From DAIRDK01 sp035403225 (GTDB lineage: Bacteria; Bacteroidota; Bacteroidia; Bacteroidales; FEN-979), in contig DAONET010000022.1 of NCBI GenBank assembly GCA_035403225.1, positions 1-39,436 on the forward strand: a stretch of DNA of 39,436 bases. Direction: 5' to 3'. Below are positions 1 through 8,297 of this stretch, in pieces (position 1 is the stretch's first letter; every line of letters starts with the position of its first letter). Made by a program: the position numbers and the translations under genes. Below the pieces are notes generated by a model that was not told where the DNA came from, did no database searches, and saw nothing but the letters and a program-made list of their open reading frames with translations.

Positions 1-408
<408 letters not shown>

Positions 409-505
409 CTAAATAGTGATAATCCTTTGATTATAGTTGTATTTTCTTTCTTCAATATGTCACGTATCTTCGATCTACACTATTCGATCGTTTATACGAA
501 AGGTC

Positions 506-615
506 TTACGGTGACTATGGCGGTGGTGTTCACCTCTTCCCATTCCGAACAGAGTCGTTAAGCCCACTTGCGCAGATGGTACTGCAATTTCTGCGGGAGA
601 GTATGTCGTCGCCGA
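506..615 (+). rRNA. 5S ribosomal RNA
   Basis: The sequence carries the typical 5S core with the CCATTCCGAACAGAG loop B/C region. Terminal helix I is visible: GGTGAC at 510-515 can pair with GTCGCC at 608-613. The ends are approximate, within a few bases. It follows the 23S gene after about 97 bp of spacer and precedes a strong terminator. No tRNA gene lies between 23S and 5S or just after 5S. Confidence 0.93.
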
Positions 616-624
616 TCTTTTCTA

Positions 625-657
625 AATCCCGGTCTTTTTAGATCGGGATTTTTTTTT
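625..657 (+). terminator. Intrinsic terminator of the rRNA operon
   Basis: Ten-base stem arms at 625-634 and 641-650, with one G-T mismatch, enclose a six-base loop. The T tract runs from 649 to 657. It lies 10 bp after the 5S gene and ends the rRNA transcript before the porin promoter. Confidence 0.9.
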
Positions 658-666
658 ACTATTTAC

Positions 667-674
667 TACCTTTG
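667..674 (+). promoter_or_regulatory. Bacteroidota -7 box for the porin/SMR operon
   Basis: TACCTTTG is a perfect match to the Bacteroidota housekeeping -7 consensus TAnnTTTG. It lies 26 bp before the ATG at 701 and directly after the rRNA terminator. I see no clear -33 TTG at the expected spacing. Confidence 0.6.
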
Positions 675-700
675 CTCCGTCTATTAATCCTTGCATTCGA

Positions 701-2617
701 ATGACCCGGTTAAGCCTCCCGATCTTCATCGCCTTCCTCTTCGGCATCTCTTCCCCCCTGCCCGCCCGGCCATTGCAAAACGATACCCTGAAAACAACTA
801 AAATAACGTTCGACTCCACCCGCGTTTTCTACTTCCATAACAACTTCGATCGCCTCGGACGCCTTGATATCAACGTGGCCGATACTTCCATTTTTCATAC
901 GATCTCCTATAATGCCGTTACTATCAACTCCCCGCTCAGCGCTACCCTCGGTAATACAGGATCCGCTTCTCACAGCCTGATTCCTCAACCCGTATCGCCT
1001 GAAACCGGCTTCGACTTCGGAATACATTCCTTCGACAACTGGCTCTTCCAAAACGATAGCGTCAAATATTATAAAGTGCTCAAAACTTATTCCGACATCC
1101 ATTATGTTCAGGGAGCCAACAAAGAACTTTTCTTCAATGCCGCTTTCAGCAGAAATATTTACAAAAGCCTCAACCTGGGATTTGACTTCCGTGCGCTTTC
1201 TTCCACCGGAGCCTACCAGCGTCAACAAACCAATATCATTAATTTCGTCCTGACTTCTCAGTACTTCTCTCCCGATAACCGATACGCCCTGATCGCCAAC
1301 ATGACCATGAACCGTATCAAAAACCAGGAAAACGGGGGAATTGCCAACGACAGCCTCTTCACACAAAATATCGAACCCAACCGGGTCGTCATTCCCGTTA
1401 ACCTGGCCAACGCCAGAAACCGTGTCAAAGAATCCGGTTTCTACCTGAAAAATTATTTTACCCTGGCTCCCTCTGAAAAAAGAAGCCAGGACTCCCTCAA
1501 ACCTTCCCGTAAAAATTTTAATCTCGGCCGGATCATCTATTCTTTCCAGTATAACCGGCAAATCCATGATTATATCGACGCCAATCCCCTCAGCGGATTT
1601 TATCCCGATATTTTTTACGACAGCACGGCAACCAATGACTCCATTACCATCAACCGGATCACCAACGAACTGGCATGGACCAACCCGCTGCTGAACCGGA
1701 AAAAAGAATTTAAAGCGCTTCAGCTGGATTTCAGAATAAAACACCAGTACATCGAAGTGACCGACCTGGAAGGGAAAACATACCTTACCCAGTGGATCCC
1801 CTCGGGAGCTATCGCTTTTCAACCTTATTACGGGTTAAGACTCGAAGGAGGTATTTCGTATGTAATGGGCGACTACAATGAAGGTGATTACAACATTCAT
1901 GCCGACCTCGGGATCATCCCGGGACGACGCCATGGTCATGCCGGGATGATTCATTTTACAAGTCTATACACCCTGGAGGAAGCATCATGGTTCTACCACC
2001 GTTATCACAGCAACCATTTTTCCTGGGAAAATTCGTTCAATAAAACGGGGGTATTTGCAATTAGCGCTTTCTACGACCATCCATATTTCAATGCCGGAGC
2101 TACCACCAGCCGGATCAATAAACTGGTTTACCTCGATACGGGTGCCTGCCCTGCCCAACTGGATAAAGAGATTACTTGGTTTCACGCCTGGGTGAAGGGC
2201 AACCTGCCGGTATGGAGATTTAATTTTTCCGGAGAAATTGCCTACCAACAGGTTGACGGCACCGAGGCGCTTTCTGTCCCGGATTTCGCCGGAAACATGT
2301 CCATTACCTTTACACAACCGGTTTTCCAGGGACATGCCACCATCCAGCCCGGTTTCAATTTCTTTTATAACACGTCATACTACAGCAACAATTATATGCC
2401 GGCTACCCGGAGTTTTTATCTTCAGTCTGATAAAAAAACAGGAGATTACCTCTACATGGATGTCTTCCTGAACGTGAAAATCCAGCGTGCACGGCTCTTT
2501 GCCATGTATTCTCATTTCAACGCCGGCTGGATGGGGAGAAATTACCTAATGGTCAATGGCTATCCTATGCCCGACGCGGCTTTCCGGTTTGGCCTTTCCT
2601 GGAGGTTTCACGATTAA
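701..2617 (+). CDS. Putative porin (Porin_10-type outer-membrane beta-barrel)
   Basis: The 638-residue protein has an N-terminal export signal (about residues 1-23). A long body follows with alternating aromatic and polar residues typical of beta strands, ending in a strand with terminal aromatic residues (FGLSWRFHD), as expected for an outer-membrane barrel. The early TRVFYFHNNFDRLGRLD region and overall length resemble the Bacteroidota 'putative porin' family (Porin_10), as I know it. It probably allows small solutes to cross the outer membrane; the substrate cannot be read from sequence. The start is supported by the -7 box 26 bp upstream. An SMR gene starts 5 bp after its stop, so the two are likely co-transcribed. 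Confidence 0.8.
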   Translation: MTRLSLPIFIAFLFGISSPLPARPLQNDTLKTTKITFDSTRVFYFHNNFDRLGRLDINVADTSIFHTISYNAVTINSPLSATLGNTGSASHSLIPQPVSPETGFDFGIHSFDNWLFQNDSVKYYKVLKTYSDIHYVQGANKELFFNAAFSRNIYKSLNLGFDFRALSSTGAYQRQQTNIINFVLTSQYFSPDNRYALIANMTMNRIKNQENGGIANDSLFTQNIEPNRVVIPVNLANARNRVKESGFYLKNYFTLAPSEKRSQDSLKPSRKNFNLGRIIYSFQYNRQIHDYIDANPLSGFYPDIFYDSTATNDSITINRITNELAWTNPLLNRKKEFKALQLDFRIKHQYIEVTDLEGKTYLTQWIPSGAIAFQPYYGLRLEGGISYVMGDYNEGDYNIHADLGIIPGRRHGHAGMIHFTSLYTLEEASWFYHRYHSNHFSWENSFNKTGVFAISAFYDHPYFNAGATTSRINKLVYLDTGACPAQLDKEITWFHAWVKGNLPVWRFNFSGEIAYQQVDGTEALSVPDFAGNMSITFTQPVFQGHATIQPGFNFFYNTSYYSNNYMPATRSFYLQSDKKTGDYLYMDVFLNVKIQRARLFAMYSHFNAGWMGRNYLMVNGYPMPDAAFRFGLSWRFHD

Positions 2618-2622
2618 TACGG

Positions 2623-2955
2623 ATGGAAACAAAAGCATGGTTCATACTGGTGCTGGCCAGTTTGTTCGAGATGGGCTGGCCGTTGGGATTCAAACTCTCC
2701 CAAACGACTCCGTTTAAAATTCCCTTTATCATCCTGGCGGTCATTTCCATGGCCCTGAGCGGCTATTTCCTGTGGGTCGCCCAGAAAACCATTCCCATTG
2801 GAACAGCTTATGCCGTTTGGACCGGCATTGGCGCTGCCGGCACTTTTCTCATCGGGATTTTTTTCTTTAAAGACCCGGTGAGTATGCTCCGGATCCTCTC
2901 CTTTTTCCTGATCATCGCCGGCGTGGTGGGACTGCGCCTATCCCACCAGGCTTGA
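2623..2955 (+). CDS. Small multidrug resistance family exporter, Gdx/SugE subtype
   Basis: The 110-residue protein has four hydrophobic helices, the usual SMR length. Glu16 in the first helix is the conserved proton/substrate-coupling residue, and Trp19 lies one turn later. The segment GTAYAVWTGIGAAG in helix 3 is characteristic of the Gdx (formerly SugE) branch, known for guanidinium/proton antiport, rather than the drug-exporting EmrE/Qac branch. It would act as an inner-membrane dual-topology dimer. It begins 5 bp after the porin stop, so it is probably in the same operon. It converges with the GH3 gene, whose last base is only 5 bp away. The guanidinium assignment rests on subtype motifs alone, and no guanidine riboswitch was recognised upstream. 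Confidence 0.82.
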   Translation: METKAWFILVLASLFEMGWPLGFKLSQTTPFKIPFIILAVISMALSGYFLWVAQKTIPIGTAYAVWTGIGAAGTFLIGIFFFKDPVSMLRILSFFLIIAGVVGLRLSHQA

Positions 2956-2960
2956 TTTTT

Positions 2961-5114
2961 TTATTCGATCATCACCTTTTTTTCAATACGGATATCTTCG
3001 GATGAAGAACCGATCATGATCTTCCAGGGACCAGGCAGGACTTCCCAGCAAGACTTTGTTGTATTCCAGCTTTGCAGGCAGGAAGGATCCAACGTTATCG
3101 AAACATTTTTTTTCTGACCGGGTTCGAGAAAAACTTTTGTTATGGCTTTCAGCGATTTCAGCGGGTCACCCTCTCCCCTTTCCGTATTGCTGACATATAC
3201 CTGAGCGGTTTCTTCGCCGGCAATTTTTCCCGTATTGGTGATGGCAAACGAAAGATTTATTTTTTCTCCCGGCCTTATTTGTGACGGCATCGGGTCGGAC
3301 TCTTCGTACTTAAAGCCGGTATAACTCAAGCCAAATCCGAAGGGAAACTCCGGATTCCCTTCAAAATACCGGTATGTCCTGCTTTTCATGGAGTAATCAT
3401 AAAAAAGCGGTAAGTCATCCATTGACCGGTAAATGGTCACGGGCAGTCGCCCGGAGGGATTATGATCGCCAAAGATCACATCAGCGATGGCATTTCCGCC
3501 TTGTTCTCCCGGATACCAGACAAAAAGAATGGCATCAACGAGGTCTTCTACCTCTGTCAGGGTGACGGGAGAACCTCCGGTTACCACCAGGATTATCGGT
3601 TTTTGATGTTCCCCGCGCAATTTTTTCAGAAACTCGATCTGGTTATCGGGCAGGCTGATTTGAGCACGGTCGCCCCCCGACTCCGTCAACAAGGCATCTC
3701 CGGCTTCTCCTTCGATCAGGGGAGAATAGCCCATCACGGCAATGGTCACGTCGAAATCGGCCGCGTTATATAAACCACCGTACACCGGAGTAGTGAGTTC
3801 CGTCCCTTTACAATATTCCACCCGGGAGGAAGAACTGATTTTTTGCATAATCCCTTCCAACGGGGTGACCAGTTCGCCGGAAATCCCGTTATAATTACCC
3901 AAAAGTACGCTGACCTCAGCAGCAGTCGGGCCGGTGATAAAAAGCGATTTCAGGTCTTTGGACAAGGGTAACACATGATTTTTATTTTTCAGCAACACGA
4001 TGGAAGCAGCAGCGGCTTTTTCAGCCAGTAATTTATGTTCTCCGGAGTTGATGACCGAAGCGGGGATCTTTGTCCAGGGAACCAGTGAATCGGGATCAAA
4101 TAATCCCAGCCGGAAACGAGTCCGCAGCAAATACCGGAGTTGTTCGTCCACTTCTTTTTCCGTGATAAGTCCTTGCGACAGCGCTTCCGGCAGATGTTTA
4201 TAGATATATCCGCAGTTCAGGTTTACTCCTGCTTTGAGAGACATGGCGGCCGCTTCTTCACGGGTGTTCACCACCTTATGCCGCGCCCAGATATCATCCA
4301 GCGCCCAGCAGTCGGAAACCACATGCCCTTTGAATCCCCATTCATACCGGAGGATGTTGGTCAATAAATTTTTACTTCCGCAGCAAGGTTCGTCATTTAG
4401 CCGGTTATAGGCGCACATCACCGCTTCCACTCCGGCGTCGACCAGTGTTTTAAAGGCAGGTAGGTACGTTTCACGAAGATCTTTTTCACTGACGATGGCA
4501 TTGAATTGATGCCGGTCGGGTTCAGGGCCGCTGTGAACAGCAAAATGTTTGGCGCAAGCTGCCGTCTTCAGGTAATGCGGATCATCTCCCTGGAGTCCTT
4601 GAACAAAAGCAGCGCCAATCAATCCGGTGAGGAACGGATCTTCTCCATAAGTCTCCTGTCCCCTGCCCCACCTCGGATCCCGGAAAATATTGATGTTGGG
4701 GGTCCAGAACGACAATCCGGTATATCTGTCGCGGATGCCTCGCTGCAAAGCTTCCTGGTGTTTTGCCCGGGCCTCATCGGAGATGGCTGATGCTACCTCT
4801 TTCACGAGGGCCGTATCGAAAGTAGCCGCCAGTCCGATAGCCTGTGGAAAAACCGTGGCTTTCCCATTCCGCGCCACCCCGTGGAGGCATTCGCTCCACC
4901 AGTTATAGGATGGGATATTCAGGCGATCGATTGCCGGACTGTTATACAACATCAAGGATGCTTTTTCGTTAAAAGTAAGACGCGATAACAGATCCTCCAC
5001 TCGTTTATCCGTTTCCTGAGAGGGATCGAGGAACAGGTATTCAGTTTGGCCGGAGACGATGCCCGAAACAAAAAATAACAGCATCAGCGCTGCAACTTTT
5101 AGGAAATGCCGCAT
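2961..5114 (-). CDS. Secreted glycoside hydrolase family 3 (beta-glucosidase/beta-xylosidase type)
   Basis: The 717-residue protein has a signal peptide (about residues 1-22). The GH3 N-terminal barrel contains YNWWSECLHGVARNG and the WGRGQETYGEDP motif. The catalytic nucleophile is predicted as Asp268 in VVSDCWAL. A GH3 C-terminal alpha/beta sandwich and a fibronectin-III-like domain ending near residue 710 follow, so the architecture is complete. The motif set is closest to the xylosidase-like branch of GH3, but beta-glucosidase is equally possible. It probably acts in the periplasm, releasing terminal beta-linked sugars from oligosaccharides. It is transcribed alone, opposite to its neighbours, and is not in a SusC/SusD locus in this window. 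Confidence 0.9.
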   Translation of the reverse strand: MRHFLKVAALMLLFFVSGIVSGQTEYLFLDPSQETDKRVEDLLSRLTFNEKASLMLYNSPAIDRLNIPSYNWWSECLHGVARNGKATVFPQAIGLAATFDTALVKEVASAISDEARAKHQEALQRGIRDRYTGLSFWTPNINIFRDPRWGRGQETYGEDPFLTGLIGAAFVQGLQGDDPHYLKTAACAKHFAVHSGPEPDRHQFNAIVSEKDLRETYLPAFKTLVDAGVEAVMCAYNRLNDEPCCGSKNLLTNILRYEWGFKGHVVSDCWALDDIWARHKVVNTREEAAAMSLKAGVNLNCGYIYKHLPEALSQGLITEKEVDEQLRYLLRTRFRLGLFDPDSLVPWTKIPASVINSGEHKLLAEKAAAASIVLLKNKNHVLPLSKDLKSLFITGPTAAEVSVLLGNYNGISGELVTPLEGIMQKISSSSRVEYCKGTELTTPVYGGLYNAADFDVTIAVMGYSPLIEGEAGDALLTESGGDRAQISLPDNQIEFLKKLRGEHQKPIILVVTGGSPVTLTEVEDLVDAILFVWYPGEQGGNAIADVIFGDHNPSGRLPVTIYRSMDDLPLFYDYSMKSRTYRYFEGNPEFPFGFGLSYTGFKYEESDPMPSQIRPGEKINLSFAITNTGKIAGEETAQVYVSNTERGEGDPLKSLKAITKVFLEPGQKKNVSITLDPSCLQSWNTTKSCWEVLPGPWKIMIGSSSEDIRIEKKVMIE

Positions 5115-5201
5115 GGAAACAGTTGTTTTTATCAGGATGAATTTTACCGGCCTAAATTATAAAGAAATCACTATTTTTACCCCGTAAATGTTGAATTTCT
5201 G

Positions 5202-6119
5202 ATGATAGATGCCCTTTTGTTTTTTCCGGTTTACGGGATCGCACTCGTGATTACCTGGTTCCCTCTCCGCGTACAACTTGTTTTCTCCGATTTTCTTTTT
5301 TTCCTGATATACAGAATAGGCCGTTATCGGAAAGATACGGTCTATACTAATCTGAGAAAATCATTTCCGGAAAAATCCGAACAGGAGATTCATTCGATCG
5401 CCCTGGCCTATTATCACCACTTTTGTGATTACATCGTTGAATCGCTATCCTGGATCAGAATAAGTGAAGAAGAAGCAAAAAAAAGATTCGTCTTCAAGAA
5501 CAGGGAAGTCATTGATGAACTTTTCAGCCAGGGAAAAAGCATCCTGCTTACTTTCGGCCATTCCGGAAATTGGGAATGGCTGTCGAATCTCCCGTTGTAT
5601 TTTCCTTCTTACCAGGTCCTCGCTATTTATAAGCCGCTTAGTAACAAATACGTGAACCGCTTTTTTATCCGGATCCGCGAACGGTTTGGCGTACAAACCG
5701 TTCCCATGGCCACCAGCCTGCGGAAGATTGTTGAATTTGATAAAAAGAAAATTCCGACTATTACCCTGGTCCTCACCGATCAGCGTCCCATGAAAAATCA
5801 GATTGAATACTGGACCACCTTCATGAACTAGGACACCCCCATTTTACTGGGCACGGAAAAAATTTCTAAAAAACTTGATTTTGCCGTAGTCTTCATGGAT
5901 ATGCGGAAAACAAGCCGGTCACATTACGAGGGGACCTTCCTGAAAATCACTGATCGTCCCCGGGAGACGGCCCCGTACGAGATCACCGAAAAACATGTAC
6001 GAGCGTTGGAGCATCAGATCATGGAACAACCCGAAACCTGGCTGTGGTCGCATAAACGCTGGAAATATACCAGGCAACAGGTAGCCGACTGGCAAGCCAT
6101 CCATCTGAAGAAACAATAA
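5202..6119 (+). pseudogene. LpxL/HtrB-like lipid A acyltransferase interrupted by an in-frame TAG
   Basis: Codons 1-209 encode a lauroyl/myristoyl acyltransferase-like protein with an N-terminal membrane segment and the catalytic HX4E motif (His120...Glu125 in GHSGNWEW). A TAG at 5829-5831 (codon 210) stops translation, but the same frame runs on without a shift to TAA at 6117-6119. That gives 305 codons, a normal family length. The tail (DTPILLGTEKI, then the C-terminal part) is the expected continuation; homologues as I recall them have Gln at the stop position, which fits a CAG-to-TAG change. The enzyme normally adds a secondary acyl chain to lipid A at the inner membrane. ppdK and the 31258 hydrolase end in TAG, so TAG is a real stop in this genome. 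It is either a recent pseudogene, a suppressed amber, or a base error. Confidence 0.85.
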
Positions 6120-6128
6120 ACAATATTT

Positions 6129-7364
6129 TTACGATGAGCAGGAAGAGCGGCAAGGTCTCCCCTTTTCCAACTCTTTCTTCCATTTTTCCGGGAGATGATC
6201 AACATGTTGATGGCATCTCATGGAACCGGTATAAATCGATGCCACGCAAAAATTGGAAGTGTTACATTCAGTGCAGTCTGATTCTCCTGTTTCCAGTTTC
6301 CGGATAAAAGCCGGATCGTTCACCAAGGCTCGTGCAAAAGCGACGAAATCGAAACCCTTACCGAGTGTTTTTTCGATCGCCTCGCGGCTGTTGAGTCCGC
6401 CGACATACACCAGGGGAAGTTTCAAGGCATTGCGAAACCTGCAGGCATCCTCCAGAAAATAGGCTTCTTCAAATGGTTCCGGTTTGCATAAGACGCCACC
6501 AAACCAACGCATCAACATCCGTGTCACCGGGTTTTTTACGCCTGCTGACATAACCCGGAAGGGCATGGCTCCCCGCATCACGTACATCGGAGCCCGGCTC
6601 ACGAAACCGCCGCTCAGGATGATCGCATGAACACCTGTCTTCTCCAGGATTTTCGCCACTTCGAGGCACTCTTCGATGTCCATTCCGCCCTTAAATCCGT
6701 CGCGCATATTCATTTTCACCAGCACAGCCATATCGTTTCCGGCAGCGGGCATCACCTGATCCATGACCTCCCGCATGAGACGGGTGCGGTTTTCAAAAGA
6801 TCCGCCGTAGTTGTCTTTCCGGTGGTTGGAATAGGGAGAAAGAAACTGACTGATGAGATATCCGTGGCCGGCATGAACTTCGATGGCATCAAACCCGGAT
6901 TCACGGGCAAGTCCTACCGCCAGTTTAAAATGATCGATCACCTCCGAAATATCTTTCCGGTGCATGGTCCGGGGGAAGGTAGGTCCGTAAAGGTTGATTC
7001 CCCCTGACGGAGCCCAGGGCAATCCTCCGGAGAGGCGGTAGCAAGCCATATTTCCGCAATGGCCGATCTGGATGGATGCGTGTGCTCCTTCGGCATGGAC
7101 GGCATCCGTTAGTTTACGCAGTCCCGGCACCGCTTCCTTCCGAAGCCAGAGTTGATTGGGAAAAGAAAGGCCGCTTTGCATCACGGAGGCGTATGCGACA
7201 GTCGTCATCCCGATACCGCCGGCAGCAACAGCCCGGTGGTAGTCGATGAGTTCATCGGACACCATATGTCCGGGGGCCATGCCTTCGTAAGCGGCGGAAC
7301 GAATCGACCGGTTGCGGATCTTCAGCGGACCAATGACTCCTTCGGTGAATAATTTTTCTATCAT
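6129..7364 (-). CDS. NADH:flavin oxidoreductase, old yellow enzyme family
   Basis: The 411-residue protein has the FMN-binding TIM barrel of the OYE/2,4-dienoyl-CoA reductase class: LKIRNRSIRSA at the N-terminus, IQIGHCGN, and IEVHAGHGYLISQFLSP with the active-site His pair. I chose the ATG at 7364 (MIEKLFTEG) over one 12 codons upstream because family members start there. The C-terminal region carries Cys364, Cys367, Cys373 and Cys384 (CX2CX5CX10C), resembling the Fe-S site of the long dienoyl-CoA reductase form. The FAD/NAD domains that normally follow are absent. It is the last gene of the LKR/SDH operon, about 40 bp after the DnaJ-like gene. Its substrate is unknown; an enoate or unsaturated carbonyl compound is likely. 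Confidence 0.87.
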   Translation of the reverse strand: MIEKLFTEGVIGPLKIRNRSIRSAAYEGMAPGHMVSDELIDYHRAVAAGGIGMTTVAYASVMQSGLSFPNQLWLRKEAVPGLRKLTDAVHAEGAHASIQIGHCGNMACYRLSGGLPWAPSGGINLYGPTFPRTMHRKDISEVIDHFKLAVGLARESGFDAIEVHAGHGYLISQFLSPYSNHRKDNYGGSFENRTRLMREVMDQVMPAAGNDMAVLVKMNMRDGFKGGMDIEECLEVAKILEKTGVHAIILSGGFVSRAPMYVMRGAMPFRVMSAGVKNPVTRMLMRWFGGVLCKPEPFEEAYFLEDACRFRNALKLPLVYVGGLNSREAIEKTLGKGFDFVAFARALVNDPAFIRKLETGESDCTECNTSNFCVASIYTGSMRCHQHVDHLPEKWKKELEKGRPCRSSCSS

Positions 7365-7403
7365 GTGCAATGATCTGGTCTGATCACAGCCGGCACACAT
7401 CTG

Positions 7404-8297
7404 TTAATTCATACTCCGTTCCTTCTTAATCTCCTCGTATGCGGCGTTGATTTGTTGGAATTTTTCGGTAGCAGCTTTTCGGATATCTTCTCCCAGGTGA
7501 CCTACTTTGTCGGGATGATGTTTTTTTGCCAGCTCGCGGTAGGCTTTTTTCACTTCGTCGTTAGATGCGTCTTTGGTGATTTCGAGCACATCGTAAGCCC
7601 ATGAGTTATTCTTGACGAACATAGCTTTCACCGAAGCAAAATCGGTAGAAGAGACTCCCATGTACCCAGCGATCTGCTCAATCACCGCCACTTCGTCGGG
7701 ATGATACGTCGCATCCGCGGAAGCTATTCCGAAGAGAAAATGAAGGATCTGTAACCGGGAGGAATAGTCCATATACTGACCCACCTGCCGACTTACATCG
7801 GGGACATTGATATCCTGTTTAAGGATTTCCCGTAACATCATCACCATCCGGTTCCCTTCAATCTCACCAAACTGGGAAATAAAGAAACCGCGAACATAAT
7901 CGAGTTCCGACCGCAGAATTTTCTGATCTGCTTTCATCACCGCGGCTGCCAGTACGAGCAGGCTCATGGAGAAGTCGCCGCGGGGAGTTTCGCGATAGGT
8001 ATTGTACTGAACGCTGCCGGCTCCATCGAACATGGAACCGAGTGCGATGCCGATGATGGCGCCGATCGGTCCACCGAACGCGAATCCGAGGCCGCCACCT
8101 ACCCATTTGCCATAACGCCGGCGGGGACGTCCCTGTGGCGCCGAATAAGTATCCGAAGTCCCGGACGATGATTGCCGGTTGCCGGGATCACTCCCGGGAC
8201 TGTTATCCTGCGAGCCGGATGACTTGCGGAACATGGTAACGACAGCATAAATAAAGATGGCTGCGACGATAACGACGATGACGGTTACCATATCCAT
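7404..8297 (-). CDS. Membrane-anchored TerB-DnaJ (DjlA-like) co-chaperone
   Basis: The 297-residue protein has an N-terminal membrane helix (about 4-22) and a polar Ser/Gly-rich linker. A glycine-zipper-like hydrophobic stretch (about 66-90) follows, then a helical TerB-like domain (about 110-225) and a C-terminal J domain (about 234-297) with the HPD tripeptide at 261-263. The HPD motif stimulates DnaK ATPase activity, and the order membrane segment-TerB-J domain matches DjlA-type proteins. It would recruit DnaK to the inner membrane. The start codon overlaps the saccharopine dehydrogenase stop (TGATG sharing one base), which indicates translational coupling. Its place inside a lysine-catabolism operon is unexpected. 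Confidence 0.82.
   Translation of the reverse strand: MDMVTVIVVIVAAIFIYAVVTMFRKSSGSQDNSPGSDPGNRQSSSGTSDTYSAPQGRPRRRYGKWVGGGLGFAFGGPIGAIIGIALGSMFDGAGSVQYNTYRETPRGDFSMSLLVLAAAVMKADQKILRSELDYVRGFFISQFGEIEGNRMVMMLREILKQDINVPDVSRQVGQYMDYSSRLQILHFLFGIASADATYHPDEVAVIEQIAGYMGVSSTDFASVKAMFVKNNSWAYDVLEITKDASNDEVKKAYRELAKKHHPDKVGHLGEDIRKAATEKFQQINAAYEEIKKERSMN

Noticed and set aside
710..1822. 370-codon open frame on the minus strand inside the porin gene
   Set aside because: It is antisense to a well-supported barrel protein, shows no family motif, and is Val/Gly/Glu-rich as expected from a shadow frame.
5829..5831. Pyrrolysine or selenocysteine-like recoding at the TAG
   Set aside because: The position is a Gln in homologues, not a catalytic residue. 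No recoding element was seen, and TAG ends other genes normally here.
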